DNA from: Bdellovibrionales bacterium
GTDB lineage: Bacteria > Bdellovibrionota > Bdellovibrionia > Bdellovibrionales > UBA1609
Assembly: GCA_007121385.1 (NCBI GenBank)
Contig: SKLV01000012.1
Span: 1-36,156, forward strand
Reading direction: 5' to 3'
DNA length: 36,156 bases
The notes under the pieces are model-generated. The model was not told the origin of the DNA. It saw only the letters and a list, made by a program, of their open reading frames with translations, and searched no databases. The translations under genes and the position numbers were made by a program. Shown here piece after piece: positions 1-8,452 of the stretch (position 1 is its first letter; every line of letters begins with the position of its first letter).

Positions 1-693
1 CTGAACGTGCCGAAAAAAAACATTTCTACCGCTGAAGACCCTGTGGAATTTAATTTGGATGGGATCAATCAGGTTCAGGTCAATGCTGAAATTGGCTTTG
101 GCTTTGCGGAAGCCCTGCGCTCTTTTTTGCGACAAGATCCTGAGATTATTATGGTGGGGGAGATTCGTGATTTGGTGACCGCAGAGATTGCCTACAAAGC
201 CGCCTCCACGGGTCACTTGGTGGTGAGCACCTTGCACACCAACGACGCCTCCTCAACGGTCAGCCGTTTACTGGATATGGGAGTGGCCCCCTATATGGTG
301 GCGGAGGCCACCAGCCTGGTGATCGCCCAGCGTCTGGTGAAAAGGGTCTGCACCAAATGTGGGACTGACCATAAAGTGGCCCCTGAAGTTTTGATTAACC
401 TAGGAGTGCCCGAGAGCGAAGTTCATGAGTTCAATCAGCTGCGCCGCGGAGAGGGCTGTAATATGTGCAACGGCACCGGCATGAAAGGTCGGGTGGCCAT
501 TTTTGAGGTGATGCGCATGACCGCAGCTGTGAAAGAGGCCATCTTTAAGGGGGCTTCACCTTTACAATTAAAGAGAATGGCCATTGAAAATGACAACATG
601 AGGACCTTGCGTGGAAGTGCTTTGTTGAAGCTCAAAAAAGGCCTGACCACAGTGGAGGAGGTTCTCAACACCTCGGTGCGGGATGATTTATGA
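1..693 (+). CDS. pilB: Type IV pilus assembly ATPase PilB, C-terminal part (5' end outside window)
   Basis: This is the extension ATPase that powers pilus polymerisation at the cytoplasmic face of the inner membrane. The reading frame is open from base 1, so the GTG at base 7 is not the real start and the N-terminal domain and Walker A motif lie upstream. What is visible is the secretion-ATPase core: the Asp box (EDPVEF), the Walker B region (PEIIMVGEIRD) and the His box (STLHTNDA). These are followed by the PilB/GspE-type tetracysteine zinc module (CTKCG, then CNMCNGTG about 40 residues later). PilT-type retraction ATPases lack that module, which separates this gene from the next one. The stop codon overlaps the pilT start (ATGA), which indicates one operon. 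PilB is much more likely than GspE because pilT and pilC follow. Confidence 0.95.
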   Translation: MNVPKKNISTAEDPVEFNLDGINQVQVNAEIGFGFAEALRSFLRQDPEIIMVGEIRDLVTAEIAYKAASTGHLVVSTLHTNDASSTVSRLLDMGVAPYMVAEATSLVIAQRLVKRVCTKCGTDHKVAPEVLINLGVPESEVHEFNQLRRGEGCNMCNGTGMKGRVAIFEVMRMTAAVKEAIFKGASPLQLKRMAIENDNMRTLRGSALLKLKKGLTTVEEVLNTSVRDDL

Positions 694-1757
694 TCACCTT
701 GCACCAGCTGCTGAAGGCTGCGGTCAAGCAAAATGCCACCGATTTGCATATCGTGGCAGGCTCTCCCCCCGTTCTCCGCGTGGATGGGCGGATTGTGCGC
801 GTGAAAACGGGTGAGCTTAAAGGGGATGAAACCCGCAACCTGTGCTACTCCATATTGACTGATGCGCAGAAGGCCCGCTTTGAAGCGGCCAAGGAAATTG
901 ATTTTAGCTTTGGCATAAAAGGGGTGAGTCGATTTCGTGCCAATTTATTTTTTCAAAAAGGCTATGTGTCTGGAGTTTTTCGCCGCATTCCCTTTGAGAT
1001 CCCCCCTCTCGAGAGCTTAGGGCTGCCCAAAGCCGTGCATAAGCTGGGGGCTTTCCCCTCGGGACTGGTTTTGGTTACGGGCCCTACGGGGAGCGGAAAG
1101 ACCACCACCATTGCCTCAATCATTGACAAAATCAATCAAGAGCGCCGCGGACATATTATCACCTTTGAAGACCCCATCGAGTACATCCACAGCCATAAAA
1201 CCTCTATCGTTAATCAAAGAGAGGTGGGGGTGGACACAGTCAGTTACAAACAGGCCCTGAAGTACGTTTTGCGTCAGGATCCTGATATCTGTTTGATGGG
1301 AGAGCTGAGAGATTTGGAAACCATTGAGGCCGCCCTGACCATTGCAGAGACGGGACATTTGGTCTTCGGCACTCTTCATACCAACTCCTCAGTGCAGACC
1401 ATCAGTCGAATGGTGAGTGCATTTCCTTCGGAGCAGCAGGAGCGAGTGAGAGCTCAGCTGAGTTTGGTGCTCAATGCCATCTTGAGCCAGAGGCTTTTGC
1501 CGACTCTGACCGGGGGCATGGTGGCGGCCTGTGAGGTCTTGATGATGAACACCAATGTGCGCAACCTGATTCGTGAAAATAAGCTGCATCAAATCTACGG
1601 CATGATGCAGGTCGGACAGGATCAGAGTCAGATGTGTACTCTTAACCAGTCCTTGATGCGTTTGGTGATGCGAAGAAAAATTGATGTTCGACAGGCCTTT
1701 ATTGTCAGCAATGATCCAGATGAATTGGACAAGCAGCTCAAGCAGGCGGGTGTTTAA
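690..1757 (+). CDS. pilT: Type IV pilus retraction ATPase PilT
   Basis: This is the hexameric ATPase that drives pilus retraction and twitching, acting on the PilC platform at the inner membrane. The 355-aa length is normal for the family. Visible motifs are an N-terminal PAS-like part (DLHIVAGSPPVLRVDG), Walker A (GPTGSGKTTT, about residue 131), the Asp box (EDPIEY), Walker B (DICLMGELRD, about 198) and the His box (GTLHT). The PilT signature VRNLIRE is present near the C-terminus and is known to be needed for retraction. There is no tetracysteine module. The ATG overlaps the pilB stop, implying translational coupling. The first residues (MITLHQLL) match the usual family start. PilU is an alternative name for a second paralogue, but the direct pairing with pilB and pilC favours PilT. 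Confidence 0.95.
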   Translation: MITLHQLLKAAVKQNATDLHIVAGSPPVLRVDGRIVRVKTGELKGDETRNLCYSILTDAQKARFEAAKEIDFSFGIKGVSRFRANLFFQKGYVSGVFRRIPFEIPPLESLGLPKAVHKLGAFPSGLVLVTGPTGSGKTTTIASIIDKINQERRGHIITFEDPIEYIHSHKTSIVNQREVGVDTVSYKQALKYVLRQDPDICLMGELRDLETIEAALTIAETGHLVFGTLHTNSSVQTISRMVSAFPSEQQERVRAQLSLVLNAILSQRLLPTLTGGMVAACEVLMMNTNVRNLIRENKLHQIYGMMQVGQDQSQMCTLNQSLMRLVMRRKIDVRQAFIVSNDPDELDKQLKQAGV

Positions 1758-1786
1758 GCTCAAGAATGGCTTAAGAGGAGTGGTTT

Positions 1787-3010
1787 ATGGCAACTTATTT
1801 GTTTAAAGCAAAGACTCCAGAAGGCAAGCTGGTTCAAGGGGAAGTGGAAGCCGCCAACGAGGCCGAGGTTCGGGTCAAGTTAAGAGCTCAAAGGCTGCTG
1901 CCGGTGCGGGTGGTGAATAAATCCAGTGCCCAGAAAGCCAAAGGAGGCGGCGGAGGACTGGGGCTTTTTAACGACTCTGTCTCGTCCAAGGACTTGCAGC
2001 TCTTCACCCGACAGTTTGCGGTGTTGATTGGAGCGGGAGTTCCCATTATGCAAAGCCTGGATGCCCTCTCCCAAGGGGGGAGAAAGCCCGCCATGATCAA
2101 AGCCATTAAGACCATTTTGGACTCTGTGGAAAAGGGAAAGCGATTGGCTGAGGGCATGGCCATTCAGCCCAATGTTTTTGATCGCACCTATGTCAATTTG
2201 GTGCGGGCTGGGGAAGAGGGTGGTGTGCTCGATGAGATTCTCAATCGCTTGGCTGAATACATTGAGAAATCCAATAAATTGCGGGGCAAGATTGTCTCGG
2301 CTCTTTGGTATCCGGCGGTGATTATTGTGGTCTCGGTGGGAGTGATTGCGGGGATCTTGGTCTTTGTGATTCCCAGCTTTATGGAGATCTTTGCTTCCGC
2401 CGACCGAGAGCTTCCCGCTCTAACTCAAATGGTGATCACGGCCAGCGACACTCTTCAGGAAAAATGGTATGTGTTGGTGGGGCTTTTGGTAGCTCTACCT
2501 GTTGGGGGAAAGCTCTATTATAAGAGTCCGGAGGGGCGCAAGGTCTGCGATCAAATTCTTATCGAGCTGCCAGTGATGGGCAACCTGGTGCAAAAGGGTT
2601 CAGTGGCCAGGATGTCGCGCACTTTGGCGGCTCTTTTGCGAGCCGGTGTGCAGATCATGGATGCTCTGGATATTGCCGCTCGGACTTCAGGAAATTATGT
2701 CATTGAAAAGGCCTTGATTGATGCCAAAGACGGAGTCTCAAAGGGAAAAAATTTGGCTGAACCCCTGCGCAAGGTGAAGCATTTGCCCGATATGGTGGTG
2801 CAGATGATTGCGGTGGGAGAGCAGACGGGGAATCTGGACTCCATGTTGGAGAAAGTGGCCGACTTCTATGAAGATGAAGTGGAGGCGGCCGCTGATGCCA
2901 TGACCAGCCTGATTGAGCCCTTGTTGATGGTGTTTTTGGGCGGAGTTATTGCCGTACTTGTGGTGGCCATGTATCTGCCCATCTTTGACCTTGCCGGCGC
3001 GGTTATGTGA
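1787..3010 (+). CDS. pilC: Type IV pilus inner-membrane platform protein PilC
   Basis: This is the polytopic inner-membrane platform that links the PilB/PilT motors to the growing pilus. At 407 aa it has the usual length. The N-terminal stretch (ATYLFKAKTPEGK) is the typical PilC/GspF opening. Two repeated GspF domains can be seen, each with a family-like LLRAGV/LIGAGVPI and GEQTGNL/GEEGGVL motif. Hydrophobic membrane segments occur at about residues 175-200, 220-240 and 375-400. A ribosome site (AAGAGGAG) precedes the ATG by a suitable distance, and the gap to pilT is only 29 bases, so it belongs to the same operon. The stop overlaps the GTG start of the following kinase, tying pilus assembly and its regulators together. 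Confidence 0.95.
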   Translation: MATYLFKAKTPEGKLVQGEVEAANEAEVRVKLRAQRLLPVRVVNKSSAQKAKGGGGGLGLFNDSVSSKDLQLFTRQFAVLIGAGVPIMQSLDALSQGGRKPAMIKAIKTILDSVEKGKRLAEGMAIQPNVFDRTYVNLVRAGEEGGVLDEILNRLAEYIEKSNKLRGKIVSALWYPAVIIVVSVGVIAGILVFVIPSFMEIFASADRELPALTQMVITASDTLQEKWYVLVGLLVALPVGGKLYYKSPEGRKVCDQILIELPVMGNLVQKGSVARMSRTLAALLRAGVQIMDALDIAARTSGNYVIEKALIDAKDGVSKGKNLAEPLRKVKHLPDMVVQMIAVGEQTGNLDSMLEKVADFYEDEVEAAADAMTSLIEPLLMVFLGGVIAVLVVAMYLPIFDLAGAVM

Positions 3011-4716
3011 TCATGAGGACCTTTGAGCTGATTCTCAATGAGGACGCCCGAGCCCCGGCTCCCCTAGGGGGAGGCTTTTCCGGACTGGATCGTTGGCTGC
3101 TGATCCAGGGGGCTCGCACCATCCTAATGGTGCTAGTTCTTTTTTTGGTGATTGGGTTCCAGTTCACGCAAAAGCATTTTTTTATTACCACTGTTTGGAA
3201 CCCTGTCTACTTTGCTTTGGTTCTGAGTTTTGTCCTCAACGGCCTTTACCTGCTTCTATTTGAAAGATTACAGCAGCATCACAATTGGATTCATGGCGCC
3301 CTTTTTACCGTGGATCTATTTGTGATCAGTCTGTTGATTTTTTTCACCGGGGTCAGCCAGTCCCTCTTTGTATTTCTCTACCTGATCAACCTGATTCTGG
3401 GCGGCTTGGCCTTTCAGCGGGAGGGAGGCCTCTATTTGGCCATGTGGACCTCAGTTCTTTTCAGCTGGCTGATTATTTTAAGCCCTTTCGCCGAGGGCGC
3501 CAGCCTCTATCTTTCGGTGATTATGAACAATGTGGCTTTTTTTTCTGTGGCTTTGGTCAGTGGAACTCTGAGTGAGCAGTTGGATTTTATGCAGAAGAGG
3601 GTGGTGGCGCAAGGGGCCGACCTTAGAGCCCTTAAGGAGCTCAACACCCTTGTGGTTGACAATATCGCCACCGGTCTCATGACCGTGGACCCCAGCCTGC
3701 GTGTGCTCACTGCCAATGGGGCCGCCCAGGACATTCTTGAGAACTCTCAGTTGGCGGGCCGCCCTCTCGGCCAGAGCTTTGCAGCTATGGCCGAGTTGAT
3801 TCCTCAACAGGTTCGACTTCCCGGCCAGGCTTACCGCCAAGAGGTGGAGTTTCAGGATCATCGGGGGCAGAAGCGAATTTTGGAGGTGGTGCTCTCGGTT
3901 TTGGTGGATAAGAACGAAGAGCACCGAGGCTACCTCCTTCTCTTTCAGGACCTGACCCAGGTGAAGTACCTAGAGCAGAAAATGAGGCATCAAGAGAAGT
4001 TGGCGGCCGTAGGTCAGTTGGCCGCAGGGATTGCCCATGAGATTCGCAACCCTCTGGCCAGCATCAGCGGGAGTATTCAGCTACTGGTGACTTCCCAAGA
4101 TGCGCTGACTCCTGAAGATCAAAAGCTGATGGCCATTGTATTGCGGGAAATTGATCGCCTGAATGGTTTGATTTCGGAGTTCTTGGAGTATGTTCGGCCC
4201 GAAGTGGCGATGGAAGACCCGGTGAATTTGAATGAGGTTCTGCGCGAGGCTTTGGAGGTCCTAAAATTCAATAAATCTCTGCGTCAGGACATTGCTTTTG
4301 AAAAACAGCTCAAAGCCAGTCACCTGATTTTAGGTCATTACGATAAACTCAAGCAGGCCTTTCTCAATATTTTACTCAATGCGGGGCATGCGGTTCAAGA
4401 TGTGGCTCGTCCGGAAATTTCCGTGAGTTGTGAAGACGAGAATGGAGATTATGTCTTGGTCAAAATAGAGGACAATGGCCAGGGGATCGATCCGGCTCGG
4501 ATTTCTAGGATTTTTGAGCCCTTTCACACCACCAAGCCTAAGGGAACCGGATTGGGTTTGGCCATCACTCATAAAATTTTTGAGATGCACGAGGCCGAGG
4601 TCACTGTGGAGAGTCAGCTGGGAGAGGGCACCGAGTTTCGGATTCGCTTTCCCACAGCACGCTTCCGCAAAGAGCTCGACCCGCAAGATCAATCAATTAG
4701 GACTTTGACAGCATAA
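3007..4716 (+). CDS. pilS: PilS-like membrane sensor histidine kinase
   Basis: This is the sensor kinase partner of the downstream sigma-54 activator. In P. aeruginosa PilS phosphorylates PilR to control pilin transcription. The order seen is about six hydrophobic segments (residues 30-190), a PAS-like domain (about 215-320), a HisKA dimerisation domain with the phospho-acceptor His in AGIAHEIRNPL (about residue 343), and a HATPase_c domain with N box (NILLNAGHAV), DNGQGID, a PFHTTK motif and GTGLGLAI. The start is GTG at 3007, overlapping the pilC stop; ATG at 3013 is an equally possible start two codons later. At 569 aa it is slightly longer than P. aeruginosa PilS. The N-terminal region before the first membrane segment contains a proline/glycine-rich stretch of unknown role. 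The assignment rests on domain order and operon position. Confidence 0.85.
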   Translation: MIMRTFELILNEDARAPAPLGGGFSGLDRWLLIQGARTILMVLVLFLVIGFQFTQKHFFITTVWNPVYFALVLSFVLNGLYLLLFERLQQHHNWIHGALFTVDLFVISLLIFFTGVSQSLFVFLYLINLILGGLAFQREGGLYLAMWTSVLFSWLIILSPFAEGASLYLSVIMNNVAFFSVALVSGTLSEQLDFMQKRVVAQGADLRALKELNTLVVDNIATGLMTVDPSLRVLTANGAAQDILENSQLAGRPLGQSFAAMAELIPQQVRLPGQAYRQEVEFQDHRGQKRILEVVLSVLVDKNEEHRGYLLLFQDLTQVKYLEQKMRHQEKLAAVGQLAAGIAHEIRNPLASISGSIQLLVTSQDALTPEDQKLMAIVLREIDRLNGLISEFLEYVRPEVAMEDPVNLNEVLREALEVLKFNKSLRQDIAFEKQLKASHLILGHYDKLKQAFLNILLNAGHAVQDVARPEISVSCEDENGDYVLVKIEDNGQGIDPARISRIFEPFHTTKPKGTGLGLAITHKIFEMHEAEVTVESQLGEGTEFRIRFPTARFRKELDPQDQSIRTLTA

Positions 4717-4727
4717 AGGAGGCATCC

Positions 4728-6134
4728 ATGAAAGCGCGGATTTTAGTGGTGGACGATGAGGAGTCCATAAGAGAGTTTTTGGAGATCATGTTGCGCAAAG
4801 AGGGTTACGAGGTCACCTGTGCTGAGGATGGGCAAAAGGCCTTGGATGTTCTCAAAAATAAGTCTTTTGACATGGTGATTTCAGATTTGCAGATGCCCAA
4901 TGTGACGGGAATTGAGCTGCTTCGCCAGGTCAAAGACCAGTATCCCGATATGCTCTTTATGATGATCACGGCTTTTGGGACGACAGAAAATGCTGTGGAG
5001 GCCATGAAGCTCGGGGCCTACGATTATATTACCAAACCCTTTAAAATTGATGAGGTCAGGATCAACATCGCCAACGCTTTGCGAAGTCAAAACTTGGAGG
5101 TGGAAAACCGCAGTCTTAAAAAAGAGCTCAATCGGGAATACAATTTTCAAAACCTGGTCGGCAACTCTGAGACCATGCATCGGATTTACGACCTCATTAA
5201 AAGGGTGTCTCAGGCTCCCACCAATGTATTGATTACGGGAGACAGTGGTACGGGGAAAGAAATGGTGGCTAAGGCCATCCACTACAATGGCCCGCTTAAG
5301 GACAAACCTTTTATCACTGTTAACTGTGGAGCTATCCCGGAGTCTCTGATGGAGTCAGAGATGTTTGGACACAAGAAAGGGTCCTTCACAGGGGCCGTCA
5401 GCGACAAAGTGGGCCTTTTTGAAGTGGCTGACTCGGGAACTCTGTTTTTGGATGAGGTGGGAGAACTGCCCTTAACCATTCAGGTCAAGCTGTTAAGAGC
5501 CATTCAAGAGAGAGTCATTCGTCGAGTGGGAGGGACAGAGGATGCAAAAATCAATGTGCGCATTATTGCGGCCACCAATCGTGACCTTGAGGAAATGGTT
5601 AAGGAAGGGAGCTTTAGGCAAGATCTTTTTTACCGGCTCAATGTGATCAACATCAAGACTCCGGCTTTACGTGAGCGCAGCGAGGACATTCCCGCTTTGG
5701 CCAACCATTTTCTGCAAAAGTACAACGAGCGCTTAGGCAAGAGCATTGGCGCCATCAGTGCAGAGGCCATGGAGGTTCTCAAAAAGTACGACTACCCTGG
5801 CAATGTGAGAGAGCTGGAGAACATCATTGAGCGCACGGTGGCCTTGGAGGGGGGCGGAACTATCCTGCCTGAGAGCTTGCCTCCCTTTGTCAGCACTCCC
5901 TCGGGACGCAAGTTGGCCTCCAGCCATGAGATCGAAATCACCGAAGATGGTTTGGACTTGGATAAGGTGATGGGGCAGATCGAAAAGGAGTTACTGATCA
6001 AAGCCATCCATGCCTCCAGTGGGGTCAAAAAGCGTGCGGCCAAGCTGCTCAATATCACCTTTCGCTCCATGCGCTACCGGGTGGAGAAGTATGGGCTGGG
6101 CGTGATGGGCGAGGATGAGCTGGATGAGGATTGA
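4728..6134 (+). CDS. pilR: PilR-like NtrC-family sigma-54 response regulator
   Basis: This is the response regulator of the PilS-PilR pair; it activates sigma-54 promoters, classically pilA. Three domains are visible. The first is a receiver (phospho-acceptor Asp about residue 52 in VISDLQMPN). The second is an AAA+ domain with Walker A (GDSGTGKE, about 170), a sigma-54 contact loop reading GSFTGA (about 217), Walker B (LFLDEVGELPL) and an arginine-finger region. The third is a Fis-type helix-turn-helix near the end (RAAKLLNITFRSMRYRVEKYGL). GSFTGA in place of GAFTGA is a known natural variant and not a sign of inactivity. A strong AAAGGAGG precedes the ATG. The gene is 11 bases after the kinase. 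It could also control genes beyond the pilus. Confidence 0.88.
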   Translation: MKARILVVDDEESIREFLEIMLRKEGYEVTCAEDGQKALDVLKNKSFDMVISDLQMPNVTGIELLRQVKDQYPDMLFMMITAFGTTENAVEAMKLGAYDYITKPFKIDEVRINIANALRSQNLEVENRSLKKELNREYNFQNLVGNSETMHRIYDLIKRVSQAPTNVLITGDSGTGKEMVAKAIHYNGPLKDKPFITVNCGAIPESLMESEMFGHKKGSFTGAVSDKVGLFEVADSGTLFLDEVGELPLTIQVKLLRAIQERVIRRVGGTEDAKINVRIIAATNRDLEEMVKEGSFRQDLFYRLNVINIKTPALRERSEDIPALANHFLQKYNERLGKSIGAISAEAMEVLKKYDYPGNVRELENIIERTVALEGGGTILPESLPPFVSTPSGRKLASSHEIEITEDGLDLDKVMGQIEKELLIKAIHASSGVKKRAAKLLNITFRSMRYRVEKYGLGVMGEDELDED

Positions 6135-6171
6135 TTTTTCTAGCTCAAGGAGTTAGCTTGCCCGCCGTGGG

Positions 6172-6248
6172 GACCACGTAGCTCAGTTGGATAGAGCAAC
6201 AGTTTCCTAAACTGTAGGTCGCAGGTTCAATCCCTGCCGTGGTCGCCA
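6172..6248 (+). tRNA. tRNA-Arg, anticodon CCT
   Basis: A full cloverleaf can be folded by eye. The acceptor stem GACCACG pairs with CGTGGTC, the D stem is GCTC/GAGC, and the anticodon stem ACAGT/ACTGT carries the loop TTCCTAA, giving anticodon CCT (reads AGG, Arg). The T arm is GCAGG-TTCAATC-CCTGC, the discriminator is G and CCA is encoded. It starts 37 bases after pilR with no clear promoter of its own, so it may be read through from the pil operon. It ends one base before the stop of the convergent MscS gene. Confidence 0.96.
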
Positions 6249-6249
6249 G

Positions 6250-7083
6250 TTAACCCCGAGGTTCTTCCAAGAGCTCCAAATAGCGGCGTAAAATTTGTTG
6301 CTCCACTTGTCCCAGTCGCCCCCCCGGCACCGGCACCCTCACAATCAACTGAACCAGGCCCATATCAGACAATCGGATGGAGACCTGGGGCTCTACGGAA
6401 GGCACTTCCAGAGCTTCTCTTTCTCCCATGCGGCTGAGCTGGTGGCGGGCCGCATCCAGGTGGGGGGCGCAGATCTCCCGACTGGCTTGGGTCAAGGCCT
6501 GCTCAGCCTTTTTCCATTTGGCTGTGCGCTTCAGTGGAACTTTAAAGGTGTGAAGAACATAGCGACGCCGATTGGACTCATTGATTACGGGTAAGCTGAG
6601 CAACTGGGCATTAGGTAAAGTGATTTGTCGGCCGGTGAGGTGGGGGAGGTCCTTTCCTGGCCCGATCTCGAGGAGGGTGGTGCTGACCAAATCATGATCA
6701 ATGACCTCCCCGTGTACATCACCAATAGAGATACGGTCCCCCAAATCAAATGGGCGGACACTGGCCTTATACATCCCGCCCAAAAAGCACAAAATCATCT
6801 CCTTCATTGAGATGGCGAGGGCGGCTCCAATGGCGGCCACAGAGAGGGCAAAGGTTCTCAGTTCAGTGGCCCAGATGACAAAGAGGCCGAGGGCAAAGAT
6901 AATAAAGGCCACATTTTTAACGTGGACCATCCAGCGTCGCTTAAGTTCACTGTCGCCCAGATTCCAGCGTCTGAGCCCACTGAGTAAAAGCCAGCGGGCC
7001 GACATCACCACGATAAAAAGGAAGACAGAGCTGAGCAGCTGATCCAGGATCTGCCAGTCATTGATTTGCGCAAAAACAGCCAT
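6250..7083 (-). CDS. MscS-family small-conductance mechanosensitive channel
   Basis: This is an inner-membrane channel of the MscS type, which opens under membrane tension to release solutes on osmotic downshock. The 277 aa include two hydrophobic helices (about residues 15-35 and 55-75), then a pore-lining, Gly/Ala-rich third helix (FALSVAAIGAALAISMKE). This is followed by the MscS beta-domain signature (RPFDLGDRISIGDVHGEVIDHDLVSTTLLE) and an alpha/beta C-terminal domain. It is close to the minimal MscS size (E. coli MscS has 286 aa). It is a single-gene unit converging on the tRNA-Arg, with one base between them. The intergenic region upstream is AT-rich and shared with the divergent lipoprotein gene. 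The family is clear; the ion preference cannot be told. Confidence 0.88.
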   Translation of the reverse strand: MAVFAQINDWQILDQLLSSVFLFIVVMSARWLLLSGLRRWNLGDSELKRRWMVHVKNVAFIIFALGLFVIWATELRTFALSVAAIGAALAISMKEMILCFLGGMYKASVRPFDLGDRISIGDVHGEVIDHDLVSTTLLEIGPGKDLPHLTGRQITLPNAQLLSLPVINESNRRRYVLHTFKVPLKRTAKWKKAEQALTQASREICAPHLDAARHQLSRMGEREALEVPSVEPQVSIRLSDMGLVQLIVRVPVPGGRLGQVEQQILRRYLELLEEPRG

Positions 7084-7349
7084 AAAAAGTCACATCCTTT
7101 CGCCCAAAAAAGGCGCTGTTTCAGGAGTTTAAAGAGAGTTGACCCCAGGCGAGAGCCGCAAAGCTTTCCTGCAGCCAGCAAAAACTCAAGGAAAAGCCCG
7201 GGCTTTAAATTATAAGCTATTAAAATTATTGGCAATTGCTAATTTCTAAAATCTGGGCTCCCAGGCTCAGGTTCAAGATGGCACTGCTCTTGCTTTAAAG
7301 ACCACTTCGACAGATTAAGAACTTTCTCTCAAACTCCAGGAGATCCGAA
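7084..7349. promoter_or_regulatory. Divergent intergenic control region with two palindromes
   Basis: This 266-base spacer separates the divergent mscS-like and lipoprotein genes and must hold both promoters. Its centre (7201-7260) is clearly AT-richer than the genes. Two symmetric sites are visible: a perfect 14-base palindrome AAAGCCCGGGCTTT (7193-7206) and a 16-base inverted repeat ATTGGCAATTGCTAAT with one mismatched pair (7228-7243). The lipoprotein ribosome site CCAGGAGA lies just before its ATG. No convincing -35/-10 pair could be picked. Confidence 0.5.
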
Positions 7350-8192
7350 ATGAATTCTTTAAGCTCCCCCGCTCGAATGATGCCCATCCTTATGATGTGG
7401 TCCATTTTGGCCATTGGCTGTTCGGACCGAGGCTTTAAGCTGGCTGAAAATAACGAGTTGATTGAAAAGGTCTTGGGGGTCGAGGCGGGAGTGGAGGCCC
7501 AAGAGGCCGCGGAAGAAAAGACCCTGGACTCTTTGGTCTCCAGCGGACAAATTCCGCATTTCGGCTTTAGCTTTGAGGAGATCAAGGACACTGTTGAGCA
7601 CTTGATCAGCGAGGATCAACAGCGTCGCGAGGACATTCGCACCTATGCCTCGGCCCTGGAGGGAGATGAGATTTACGATGTGGCTCAAGAGAAGCTTGTG
7701 GAAAAGATTCTTCAGAGCACAGGTCAGTTTATTAAGGGAGTCCGAATTGCTGAAGCGAGCCCACTTAAGAGCAACAGCGACTACAGTGAGCTGGAGCGCA
7801 CTTTAATTGTCCATGTCCTGATGAAGAGCCGTAATGGACAGAGAGCGGCCGCCGTGGGCGGTCTCAACCTAAAAGTGGATGTGGGCTCGGCCCAGTCCAG
7901 CATTGCTCGGGTGGACACGGTCAAGTGGGATCAGCAGCAAGTCTTTGGGGAAAAAGTGGTCTTAAGTGCCTGGTGTATGAACGGCATCTGCAGCTCCGTG
8001 CGCCTTATTGTTGAGGATCGTTTTAACCAGGAGAGTCTGGTGGCGGACTTTGCCGACACAGGAGATGGGACTTTGGCTCTTGTAAACTCACAGTTTGCCG
8101 TGGAGACGGAATTTAGCCTGCTGGAAAGAGCCACCTCTGAAGAGGCAGACGAAGAGGCAGACGAAGAGGCAGACGAAGAGGCATTCTTTTAA
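7350..8192 (+). CDS. Putative lipoprotein with acidic tandem-repeat C-terminus
   Basis: No family was recognised. The N-terminus reads as a lipoprotein signal ending in a lipobox (LAIGC, Cys about residue 24), preceded by an AGGAG ribosome site. The mature part (about 255 aa) has a Glu/Ala-rich helical segment, a central region rich in charged residues with a coiled-coil look (about 80-130), and a probable beta-rich domain. That domain has two cysteines close together (AWCMNGIC) that could form a disulfide. The protein ends in an acidic EEAD repeat encoded by a 12-base tandem repeat, so the tail length probably varies between strains. A different reading frame stays open for about 45 codons past the stop (see findings). 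It is a single-gene unit; the location in the outer membrane or periplasm is inferred from the lipobox only. Confidence 0.75.
   Translation: MNSLSSPARMMPILMMWSILAIGCSDRGFKLAENNELIEKVLGVEAGVEAQEAAEEKTLDSLVSSGQIPHFGFSFEEIKDTVEHLISEDQQRREDIRTYASALEGDEIYDVAQEKLVEKILQSTGQFIKGVRIAEASPLKSNSDYSELERTLIVHVLMKSRNGQRAAAVGGLNLKVDVGSAQSSIARVDTVKWDQQQVFGEKVVLSAWCMNGICSSVRLIVEDRFNQESLVADFADTGDGTLALVNSQFAVETEFSLLERATSEEADEEADEEADEEAFF
8139..8183 (+). repeat. 12-base tandem repeat (gaagaggcagac, 3.75 copies)
   Basis: Three identical copies of gaagaggcagac plus a partial fourth copy lie inside the 3' end of the lipoprotein gene and encode the EEAD repeats. The unit is a multiple of three, so copy-number slippage would change tail length without shifting the frame. 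Confidence 0.95.
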
Positions 8193-8452
8193 GAGACTCC
8201 CTAGGAGCGTGGGCCACCTCGTCAGAGAGGGGTAACAGTGTTGCCCTTCTGGCCAAGATTAATGCGACCCATAAAGTTCGCGAGATCATTCAGAGCTTTT
8301 CAGTGGTGCTAAAGAGTGACTTGTAACGCATAGCATAATACAGTTTCGCCCACCTCCCAGCCTCTTCCCCTCCTGGATCTCTTGTCGACCTTGGTCTAGA
8401 ATCAAGAAGGGCTTAAACAAAATTTTGTGGGCGCTCACAGGAGGTTATTTTG

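Noticed and set aside
3478-3924. 148-aa minus-strand ORF opposite the PilS-like kinase
   Set aside because: A shadow; no ribosome site or recognisable domain.
5375-5395. GSFTGA in place of GAFTGA in the PilR-like activator
   Set aside because: A known natural variant in PilR-type proteins; not evidence of lost sigma-54 contact.
7005-7235. 76-aa minus-strand ORF running into mscS
   Set aside because: Overlaps the true mscS start and has no ribosome site; the promoter region explains the space.
8201-8211. CTCCCTAGGAG after the repeat-tailed lipoprotein as a terminator
   Set aside because: Only four stem pairs and no T-run.
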